Shown in pieces: positions 1 through 5,560 of a stretch of DNA of 5,969 nt. Both the position numbers and the translations under genes were made by a program. The stretch comes from an uncultured Desulfobulbus sp. (GTDB lineage: Bacteria > Desulfobacterota > Desulfobulbia > Desulfobulbales > Desulfobulbaceae), in NCBI GenBank assembly GCA_946539945.1, contig CAMNHX010000113.1, positions 1 to 5,969 of the forward strand, read 5' to 3'. The notes below the pieces were generated by a model that was given only the letters and a program-made list of their open reading frames with translations, searched no databases and was not told the origin of the DNA. The first letter of the stretch is position 1. Each line of letters opens with the position of its first letter.

Positions 1-939
1 AAAAAAGCGGACAGCAAAAAGGCCAGAACAACCAGGATCGAGAAAGGCGACAAAAGGACAGAGCGCAAGACCGCCAAAGTTGAACAGCGGTCAGACAGCA
101 GGAAGTTCAGAACAGCCCGCGTGGAGCGCGAGGAGAAACGGTCTTTCAGACGGGAAGAGCGCTCCTCTGCCCGCAGGGACAGAACAGCGCGTCAGGAAAG
201 GGCGCACAGCAGCCAGGACGCTGTGGCCCGGATACTTGCCCAACATGAGAGGACAGAAAGAAAACGCCAGACCATGAGCGTCCGCAAGCCTGCGCCCCGG
301 CGCATGGCCATGGCCCGGAGCGTGCAGATTGCTGGCGACGGCCCCTTTACCAAGCGTCGCGCCACTTTGAGCGAGGAAACGCGGTTGGCCAATACCCTGC
401 AAGCCCACTTGGGCGTTGAGGTGCAGGAAGACCCCAGCCACAGTGGCGGTCTCTTTATTGCTCCGCCTGCAATCGGAACCAACCACGCAAAACGCGCCTT
501 GGATCTCTTGTCCAACCTGCCCTTGGGTCTGCCCATTGATCCGAAGCTCACAAGCATCAGCTCCGGTTTTGGCGGACGCCAGGATCCCTTCAAGCGGCGC
601 GGCGCTTTCCACGAAGGGCTTGACTTCCGGGCAAAAACCGGAACCCCGGTGCAGGCGACTGGCAAGGGCACAGTGGTCAGTGCCGGTTATTCGCCCAGCT
701 ACGGAGAAAACATCATTGTTTCTCACGGCAATGGCTATGAAACCATGTTTGCCCACTTGAGCCGGCGTCTGGTCCGGCCAGGCGACGAGGTATCCCCTGG
801 CGATGTGATTGGTCTGGTGGGCAGCACGGGCCGGAGTACAGGCGCACACCTGCACTACGAGATCCGCTATCAGGGCGCTCCCATCAACCCTACAGACTAC
901 GTGCAGGCAACACAACAGGCAAGGTTACAGAAAAGGTAA
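1..939 (+). CDS. M23 (LytM-type) zinc metallopeptidase, 5' end outside window
   Basis: Probable periplasmic or envelope peptidoglycan endopeptidase that cuts cross-links during wall remodelling. The frame is open from base 1 to the TAA at 937-939 (312 codons visible). A GTG at 121 and an ATG at 274 lack good ribosome binding sites, so the true start is probably left of the window. Counting from base 1, residues 1 to about 93 are extremely rich in Arg, Lys and Glu and are probably disordered or helical. The LytM domain occupies about 180-300. It has the zinc ligands H204 and D208 (HEGLD) and H285 (HLH, 283-285), plus the catalytic-type H252 in FAHLSR. The GSTGRSTGAHLHYE and INPTDY motifs are typical of the family. 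All key residues are present, so the domain should be active. No signal peptide is visible because the N terminus is missing. A strong hairpin follows the stop, so transcription probably ends here. The domain assignment is firm; the substrate and partner are not known. Confidence 0.9.
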   Translation, partial: KKADSKKARTTRIEKGDKRTERKTAKVEQRSDSRKFRTARVEREEKRSFRREERSSARRDRTARQERAHSSQDAVARILAQHERTERKRQTMSVRKPAPRRMAMARSVQIAGDGPFTKRRATLSEETRLANTLQAHLGVEVQEDPSHSGGLFIAPPAIGTNHAKRALDLLSNLPLGLPIDPKLTSISSGFGGRQDPFKRRGAFHEGLDFRAKTGTPVQATGKGTVVSAGYSPSYGENIIVSHGNGYETMFAHLSRRLVRPGDEVSPGDVIGLVGSTGRSTGAHLHYEIRYQGAPINPTDYVQATQQARLQKR

Positions 940-962
940 CAGGCCAGCCTCGCGTCAAACGC

Positions 963-1000
963 AAGCGCCTTTTTCTCCTGTGAGAAAAAGGCGCTTTTCG
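963..1000 (+). terminator. Intrinsic terminator after the M23 gene
   Basis: A perfect 15-bp inverted repeat has arms at 963-977 and 982-996 and the loop CTGT. The right arm ends in a short T run (995-998). It starts 24 bases after the M23 stop codon. The stem contains an A5/T5 block, so its base is GC-rich and its upper part AT-rich. The T tract is short, but the stem is long and perfect. Position and shape fit a rho-independent terminator that separates this gene from the nfnAB operon. Bases 1001-1070 beyond it hold nothing recognisable. Confidence 0.8.
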
Positions 1001-1081
1001 TTGCGGATGCCACCAGGCTCGGAAAAGCCCGGACCAGCCAAGCGGCAAGACAAAGAATAGGGTGTCCGCTTTTGCAGGATT

Positions 1082-1090
1082 TGCTATATT
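1082..1090 (+). promoter_or_regulatory. Possible extended -10 promoter element for nfnAB
   Basis: TGCTATATT matches an extended -10 element (TGnTATAAT-like) and lies about 50 bases before the nfnA start, in the only gap between the upstream terminator and the operon. There is no convincing -35 hexamer at the usual spacing (1062-1067 reads GTGTCC), which an extended -10 can tolerate. This is weak, by-eye evidence. No operator or riboswitch-like structure was seen nearby. Confidence 0.3.
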
Positions 1091-1141
1091 GGCGGCTGTA
1101 TTGCGGCATTTGTGTAACCATCAACCAAGAGGAACATATCC

Positions 1142-1984
1142 ATGCCAACCCCCATTTTGTCCAAGGAAAGCCTGATTCCGGGCAAGACCAGCAAGCTGGT
1201 GCTGGAAGCGCCGCAGATTGCGAAAAAAGCGCAACCCGGACACTTCGTTATTTTGCGCATGAGTGAAAAGGGCGAGCGCATCCCGCTCACCATTGCCGAC
1301 GCAGACCCTGAAAAGGGCACGATTACCATCGTGTATCTGGTGATGGGCAAGAGTACTGCGCTGCTGGAGTCCCTGAACACTGGCGACACCATACTGGACC
1401 TCTGCGGTCCTTTGGGGCGCGCCACCCACATTGAAAAGCGCGGCACTGTGATCTGTGTGGGAGGCGGTACAGGCATTGCAGCCATGCACCACATTGCCAA
1501 GGGCCATTCCCGGATCGGCAACAAGGTGGTGGGCGTGATCGGCGCACGCAGCAAGGATCTGCTCCTCTTTGAAAAAGAGCTGAAATCCTTTGTGGATGAG
1601 TTGCTCATCTCCACGGATGACGGCAGTTACGGGCACAAGGGCTTGGTCACGGAACTGTTGAAAGATCGGCTGGAAAAGGACAAGGATGTGTTCGAGGTTG
1701 TGGCGGTTGGCCCGGTTCCCATGATGGCAGCTGTGGCGGAAACCACCAAACCCTTTGGCGTCAGGACCACGGTCAGCCTCAACTCCATCATGGTGGACGG
1801 CATTGGGATGTGTGGGGCCTGTCGCGTGAGCGTGGGCGGTGAGACCAAATTCGCCTGTGTGGACGGACCGGAGTTCGACGGTCATCAGGTTGACTTTGCG
1901 GAGCTGCGCCGCCGTTTGGGCGCTTTCCGCGAGCAGGAAACCCTTTCTCTTGAGCAGTGGAGGTGCTCTTGCCATGGAAAATAA
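1142..1984 (+). CDS. nfnA: NADH-dependent ferredoxin:NADP+ oxidoreductase, small (alpha) subunit
   Basis: Small subunit of the cytoplasmic NfnAB complex. In characterised homologues the complex couples electrons from reduced ferredoxin and NADH to NADP+ by flavin-based bifurcation, or runs in reverse. The 280-residue product has the layout of the ferredoxin-NADP reductase / PyrK family. A flavin-binding beta-barrel contains R46-x-PLT. A nucleotide-binding domain carries GGGTGIAA (107-114) and GPVPMM (190-195). A C-terminal [2Fe-2S] segment has D219, C224, C227 and C239, matching the unusual one-Asp, three-Cys ligand set described for NfnA. The start is set by AGAGGA (1128-1133), 8 bases before the ATG. 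It overlaps nfnB by 11 bp, so the subunits are co-translated. PyrK (dihydroorotate dehydrogenase subunit) or a SudB/SfnA-type name are the alternatives; the adjacent nfnB-like gene argues for NfnA. Confidence 0.9.
   Translation: MPTPILSKESLIPGKTSKLVLEAPQIAKKAQPGHFVILRMSEKGERIPLTIADADPEKGTITIVYLVMGKSTALLESLNTGDTILDLCGPLGRATHIEKRGTVICVGGGTGIAAMHHIAKGHSRIGNKVVGVIGARSKDLLLFEKELKSFVDELLISTDDGSYGHKGLVTELLKDRLEKDKDVFEVVAVGPVPMMAAVAETTKPFGVRTTVSLNSIMVDGIGMCGACRVSVGGETKFACVDGPEFDGHQVDFAELRRRLGAFREQETLSLEQWRCSCHGK
1959..1963 (+). promoter_or_regulatory. Ribosome binding site deciding the nfnB start
   Basis: GGAGG lies inside the end of nfnA, 10 bases before the ATG at 1974. It supports that ATG rather than the non-ATG start at 1839, which would add 45 residues that overlap nfnA and have no family counterpart. 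Confidence 0.75.
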
Positions 1985-3392
1985 CACGCCGAAAAAACCT
2001 GCCATTCCCCGTACTGCCATGCCCTGCCAGCCGCCTGAAGAGCGGCGGCACAACTTCAAGGAAGTGGCTCTGGGCTATACCAAAGAGATGGCTGCAGCAG
2101 AAGCCAGTCGCTGTATGCAGTGCAAGAAACCGCTCTGTGTGGGCGGCTGTCCGGTGGAGGTCCCCATCCGCGACTTCATCCGTGAGGTGCAGCAGGGTAA
2201 TTTGGAAGAGGCGTATCGTATCATCAAGGGCACGAACAGCCTGCCTGCGGTCTGCGGTCGCGTTTGCCCGCAGGAGCGCCAGTGCGAGAGCAAGTGCGTG
2301 CTGGGCAAGAAGGGCGAGCCAGTGGCCATTGGTCGCTTGGAACGCTTTGTCGCAGACAGCTATATCGCTTCCAGCGCCTGTGAGCAGGTGACAGGTGACA
2401 ATGCCTGTGCTGTGCCGGTCAAGGGTAAGAAGGTGGCCTGCATCGGTTCCGGGCCTTCGTCTTTGACCTGCGCGGGCGTCTGCGCGGCAGCAGGCATCAA
2501 GGTGGACGTGTTCGAGGCCCTGCACGAGCCGGGCGGCGTGCTGATTTACGGCATTCCCGCCTTCCGTCTGCCGAAAAACGTGGTGGCGATTGAGATTAAC
2601 GGTCTGCGTCAGACCGGCGTGGACTTCCACCTGAACCACGTGGGCGGCAAGACCGTGGATGTGGCTGAACTGGCGCAGGAATACGACGCGGTTTTCATTG
2701 GCGTGGGCGCAGGTTTGCCGATGTTTCTGGGCGTGCCCGGAGAAAACCTGGTGGGCGTGTTTTCGGCCAACGAGTACCTGACCCGTGTGAATCTGGGGCG
2801 GGCTTATGACTTCCCGAACTACGACACTCCAGCCTATCCGGGCAAGAACGTGACGGTCTTTGGCGCGGGCAACGTGGCCATGGATGCGGCCAGAACCGCG
2901 CTCAGGATGGGGGCAGAGAACGTACACGTGGTGTATCGCCGTACCAGGGCAGAAATGCCGGCGCGTCTTGAAGAGGTGGAGCACGCGGAGGAGGAGGGCG
3001 TGCAATTTGCCATGCTCTCTGCGCCTTTGCGCTTCAACGGCGACGAGAACATGCTGCTCAAATCCGTGACCCTGCAAAAGATGGAACTGGGCGAGCCAGA
3101 CGCCTCTGGTCGCCGCCGTCCGCTGCCGATTGCCGGGTCTGAATACGAGATGGACACGGATCTGGCGATTGTAGCCCTAGGCACGCGCTCCAACCCGGTT
3201 CTTCTGGACGCCACGCCTGCCTTGAAGCTGAACAAGCGCGGCTACATTGAGGTAAACGAGGAAACCGGAGAAACCTCCATGCCCGGCGTCTTTGCCGGTG
3301 GTGACATTGTGACTGGATCAGCCACTGTCATTCTGGCTATGGGCGCGGGACGCCGCGCTGGACAGGCTATAGTGAAGCGCATTCTGGGCTGA
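1974..3392 (+). CDS. nfnB: NADH-dependent ferredoxin:NADP+ oxidoreductase, large (beta) subunit, GltD-like
   Basis: Large subunit of NfnAB. In known complexes it carries the bifurcating FAD, two [4Fe-4S] clusters and the NADP(H) site, and passes electrons to ferredoxin. The 472-residue product has the usual length for this family. Residues 28-130 form the N-terminal iron-sulfur domain with C47, C50, C55, C59 and C94, C98, C104, C108. An FAD Rossmann motif lies at 154-189 (GSGPSSL, then EPGGVL). The NADPH Rossmann motif GAGNVAMDAA is at 297-306, followed by VVYRR (319-323), whose arginines suit the NADPH phosphate. The FAD-closing AGGDIVTG is at 441-448. The start at 1974 is supported by an internal ribosome binding site and by the family length. 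The same fold serves as the small subunit of glutamate synthase (GltD) and is often annotated gltA or gltD. The nfnA partner and the absence of a glutamate synthase large subunit favour NfnB. A hairpin after the stop ends the operon. Confidence 0.92.
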   Translation: MENNTPKKPAIPRTAMPCQPPEERRHNFKEVALGYTKEMAAAEASRCMQCKKPLCVGGCPVEVPIRDFIREVQQGNLEEAYRIIKGTNSLPAVCGRVCPQERQCESKCVLGKKGEPVAIGRLERFVADSYIASSACEQVTGDNACAVPVKGKKVACIGSGPSSLTCAGVCAAAGIKVDVFEALHEPGGVLIYGIPAFRLPKNVVAIEINGLRQTGVDFHLNHVGGKTVDVAELAQEYDAVFIGVGAGLPMFLGVPGENLVGVFSANEYLTRVNLGRAYDFPNYDTPAYPGKNVTVFGAGNVAMDAARTALRMGAENVHVVYRRTRAEMPARLEEVEHAEEEGVQFAMLSAPLRFNGDENMLLKSVTLQKMELGEPDASGRRRPLPIAGSEYEMDTDLAIVALGTRSNPVLLDATPALKLNKRGYIEVNEETGETSMPGVFAGGDIVTGSATVILAMGAGRRAGQAIVKRILG

Positions 3393-3422
3393 AGCAGTTT
3401 GCGGTCTCATGGTGTTTGCGAG

Positions 3423-3455
3423 AACCGGAGAGCTTCTGGCTCTCCGGTTGTCTTT
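3423..3455 (+). terminator. Intrinsic terminator after nfnB
   Basis: A perfect 11-bp inverted repeat has arms at 3423-3433 (AACCGGAGAGC) and 3439-3449 and loop TTCTG, followed by a weak T-rich stretch (GTCTTT). It lies 30 bases after the nfnB stop. The stem is strong but the T tract is poor, so it may be a partial terminator or an mRNA-stabilising 3' hairpin. Confidence 0.65.
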
Positions 3456-3520
3456 GTCACGAGTACAGGGAGCGTTGCAAAAGAGAGGAGTATTGCTTTG
3501 CCCAGTGTACCTAACCCACT

Positions 3521-3553
3521 GTCATGCTGAAGCGCGAAGCGCTGAAGCATCTC
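3521..3553 (+). repeat. REP-like palindromic repeat element
   Basis: The sequence begins GTCATGCTGA and ends GAAGCATCTC. From memory this resembles the dispersed TGTCATGCTGAGC...GAAGCATCTC elements found between genes in many bacterial genomes. It folds as a hairpin with outer arms ATGCT (3524-3528) and AGCAT (3546-3550), a symmetric GA/GA internal loop, inner arms AGCGC (3531-3535) and GCGCT (3539-3543), and a GAA triloop. GCTGAAGC occurs twice (3526-3533 and 3541-3548). Only one copy lies in the window, so its repeat status in this genome is inferred. The rest of the 3393-3596 gap, apart from the upstream hairpin, shows no gene or clear promoter. Confidence 0.55.
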
Positions 3554-3596
3554 CAGCCGCCTTCCCGACTGATTTTTCAAAATACTCTATACCCTT

Positions 3597-4652
3597 ATGA
3601 ACAAGCAGTATTACAAAGAACTCTTCAACAGATGCCTGTATAGAGATAAATCTGGCAGGATTTCATCAAATTTTGTGGAACTCTGCAAACAGCAGGAAAT
3701 CCTGACCTTTGACGAGAGATACTTGGATGAATCATTTAATCAGGTTCTGGAAACTCCCTTTCTTCAAATTCAGAGATATGATAATTTTATTGATATAGAT
3801 ACGGAAAACTCTTGCTTGGATTACGATCAAATTCTCGAAAAGATATTGGCAGGATTTACCAATGTCTTGAGAAAAATAAATAAACATGAAAGATATTTCT
3901 TCTCTTGTTCCGCCGGTTCAGACAGCAGGATTATCATGGCGCTTCTGGCAAAGTTGCGGGACGAAGAAGGATATAATCTGGACAATATATTATTTCACTG
4001 TTGGGGACAGTATGAAAAGACAGAATTTTTGGAATTGATGAAAAAATTCAAATGGAAGAATATTTCTGTTCTGGATGATTCTCTTGAAGATGTTTATACC
4101 ATTTCAATGACACAACTGTGCGCTGACGGCTGGTATCCCTACGATGGACTGATGCAGTTCTGGGGAGGTATCAATCCGAGTGAATATACCTTATTATCAG
4201 GCGCAGAAGGAGAAACTCTACTGCTTCCTTTTAATAAATGGAAACACAGTCATGGATATTTCAGCAATCGGGGAGAGTCCATCCATCGATTGGCAAATAT
4301 CTTTAATGATACCTTTTTCCCCTATCTTACCAAGGAGATGTTGTCAATAACCATGAATATTCCGGGAAAATTCAAGAATATACAAGATGACTTACTGGAC
4401 CGGGATAAAATCCGCACGGACTTATGCAGAATTCTTCATGTTGACGATATACAAATGCCTCGTTCATATTACAATTTCAACTTTTCAAATTCAGTGAAGA
4501 CGGTCATGAAGAACAGGTATCTCAAGAGCAAGTTTTATAAAAAATACCAGTTTGATTTGAATTGGGACCAGCTCTTTGCAGAACATACTTGTCACAGCGC
4601 AAAAGCCTGGACCTTTGCTGTGACAGTCTATGAAAAACTCATGTCAACGTGA
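3597..4652 (+). CDS. Asparagine-synthetase-like PP-loop ATPase without glutaminase domain
   Basis: The 351-residue product resembles the C-terminal synthetase domain of asparagine synthetase B, which adenylates a carboxylate with ATP so that an amine can attack. Three markers appear in the right order. The PP-loop is SAGSDSR (105-111), close to the usual SGGxDS but with Ala for the first Gly. SGAEGETLL (201-209) sits where AsnB has SGEGxDE. FPYLTKEML...IPGKFK (241-260) matches the 'PFLD...lP...K' segment. The first 95 or so residues are too short for a class II glutaminase domain, and there is no Cys2 nucleophile. It would therefore use free ammonia or another amine, or do different chemistry. 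No Shine-Dalgarno sequence is visible before the ATG, and no signal peptide or membrane segment is seen. The gene is strongly AT-rich (60-base lines sampled at 28-38% GC, against about 58% in the downstream lolA gene), which suggests transfer. Its TGA overlaps the following GTG by 4 bp. The substrate is unknown. Confidence 0.7.
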   Translation: MNKQYYKELFNRCLYRDKSGRISSNFVELCKQQEILTFDERYLDESFNQVLETPFLQIQRYDNFIDIDTENSCLDYDQILEKILAGFTNVLRKINKHERYFFSCSAGSDSRIIMALLAKLRDEEGYNLDNILFHCWGQYEKTEFLELMKKFKWKNISVLDDSLEDVYTISMTQLCADGWYPYDGLMQFWGGINPSEYTLLSGAEGETLLLPFNKWKHSHGYFSNRGESIHRLANIFNDTFFPYLTKEMLSITMNIPGKFKNIQDDLLDRDKIRTDLCRILHVDDIQMPRSYYNFNFSNSVKTVMKNRYLKSKFYKKYQFDLNWDQLFAEHTCHSAKAWTFAVTVYEKLMST

Positions 4653-4969
4653 ATCCTGTTCCCGTTTCCTTGCTGTCCACACTCATCGCCATGTCTGAAC
4701 CCCCTCTTTCTGCCCTGACCGAACTGCCCATGGAAGCCCTTCTGCCCCAGCGTCGTCCCATGCCGCTCATTGACCGCGTGCTGGACGGTGACGATACCTT
4801 TGCCATCGCGGAAAGTGCGGTTGAATCAGAGTGGCCGCTGGCAGCGGAAAACGGGATGGCAGCACTCACGCTGATTGAAGTCGCAGCCCAGACCGCAGGC
4901 ATCAGTCGCAGCTGGCAGCGCACCCGGGCAGAGGGCAAAACAGGTGATTTCGGTCAACAGGAGTTTACC
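4649..4969 (+). pseudogene. Truncated hot-dog 3-hydroxyacyl-ACP dehydratase (FabZ/ApeI-like) running into lolA-like gene
   Basis: The frame opens at GTG 4649, which overlaps the upstream stop (GTGA), or at ATG 4691; neither has a visible ribosome binding site. Counting from 4691, family length favours the ATG. The product begins like a FabZ/ApeI/ApeP-type dehydratase: ALLPQRRPMPLIDRVL matches the 'LPHRxPMxLLDR' opening, and LTLIEVAAQTAGIS matches the 'LIEamAQt' central helix. These enzymes remove water from 3-hydroxyacyl-ACP during fatty acid or polyene chain building. The similarity stops after about 95 residues (GKTGDFG), and the last 55-60 residues of the hot-dog fold are missing. The frame has no stop and continues through the lolA-like ribosome binding site into that gene. 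I read this as a deletion remnant. A real fusion protein spanning 4649 or 4691 to 5560 is the alternative. The half hot-dog is unlikely to be an active enzyme alone. Confidence 0.6.
4959..4963 (+). promoter_or_regulatory. Ribosome binding site for the lolA-like gene
   Basis: AGGAG lies 6 bases before the ATG at 4970, and a signal peptide begins right after that ATG. Together they show that lolA starts here, even though the upstream dehydratase frame reads through in phase. Confidence 0.75.
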
Positions 4970-5560
4970 ATGAGAGCAGTTCTGCTTGCGCTGGTTCTTG
5001 TTCTGCTTGCTCCTGTCTTTGCAGCCCAGGCCGCGCCTGCGCCGCCAAAGATCGCGCTGCAATCCGTGCAGGCCAACTTTTTTCAGGAAAAGCACCTGAA
5101 AATCCTGGCCCAGCCCGTGACCGCCCGCGGCGTCTTCGCCTTTCAGGCCCCGCGCTCCCTGCGCTGGGAATACCTCTACCCGGTGCACACCCTGCTTCTG
5201 GTCCACAACAGCGACATACAAAAGCTCGTTGAACAGGACGGCGAACTGGTGGCAGATCGGGGTATGTCGCTGGATTCCATGCGACTTGTGCTGGAGGAGA
5301 TCACCAATTGGCTGGCAGGTCGCTTCACCGACAACCCGAACTTTGCCGCCAGCTTTCCCAAACCCGGAACCATCGTACTCACACCCAAGGATCAGGGTTT
5401 GGCCACAGTAATCAGCCGCATAGACCTGCATCTGGCCAAGGGTGGTCCGCTTTTGGAATCCGTGGTCATCCACGAGGGACCAGACGCCTTTACCCGTCTC
5501 ACCTTTTCCGACGCGGAACTGAATCGGAAACTGGACGCGAGTCTGTTCACCAAACCATGA
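4970..5560 (+). CDS. LolA-like periplasmic outer-membrane lipoprotein carrier
   Basis: The 196-residue product is probably secreted to the periplasm. A signal peptide is clear: M-R, a long Ala/Leu/Val core (3-17), and an A-Q-A site giving cleavage after residue 21. The mature part follows the LolA pattern: F37 and Q39 near the N terminus, G54 with an aromatic-rich strand (VFAFQ), LRWEY (64-68) with P71, then TPKD and a final LTFSDAELN...LF. LolA proteins carry lipids or lipoproteins in a hydrophobic half-barrel. Copies beside dehydratase and DUF3261 lipoprotein genes, as here, are usually dedicated to aryl-polyene-type pathways rather than the housekeeping Lol system. The last codon overlaps the next gene by ATGA, so the two are coupled. 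The start is fixed by AGGAG and the signal peptide. The same frame extends upstream in phase to 4649, so automated callers may merge it with the dehydratase remnant, which would hide the signal peptide. Confidence 0.82.
   Translation: MRAVLLALVLVLLAPVFAAQAAPAPPKIALQSVQANFFQEKHLKILAQPVTARGVFAFQAPRSLRWEYLYPVHTLLLVHNSDIQKLVEQDGELVADRGMSLDSMRLVLEEITNWLAGRFTDNPNFAASFPKPGTIVLTPKDQGLATVISRIDLHLAKGGPLLESVVIHEGPDAFTRLTFSDAELNRKLDASLFTKP

Noticed and set aside
91..915. Minus-strand frame of 274 codons opposite the M23 gene
   Set aside because: Shadow of a frame with complete M23 catalytic motifs; no family pattern.
1061..1076. Possible sigma-54 (-24/-12) promoter before nfnA
   Set aside because: The GG and GC dinucleotides are one base too far apart and the flanking consensus is poor.
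897..1148. Minus-strand small frame across the terminator and nfnA leader
   Set aside because: It contains the terminator stem and shows no family pattern or start signal.
1121..2059. Minus-strand frame of 312 codons opposite nfnA
   Set aside because: Shadow of nfnA: no motif, no ribosome binding site, and low-complexity His-rich product.
1788..3077. Long minus-strand frame of 429 codons opposite nfnB
   Set aside because: It is antisense to a gene with clear cofactor motifs. Its His/Arg-rich product has no recognisable domain, and long antisense frames are expected in GC-rich coding DNA.
1974..3392. Glutamate synthase small subunit (GltD) as the name for the large flavoprotein
   Set aside because: The partner gene is an NfnA-type subunit with its own [2Fe-2S] segment, and no glutamate synthase large subunit is present; overlapping nfnA-nfnB is the typical layout.
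3409..3600. Small + strand frame of 63 codons in the intergenic gap
   Set aside because: It runs through the terminator hairpin and the palindromic repeat, has no ribosome binding site, and its composition reflects the repeat.
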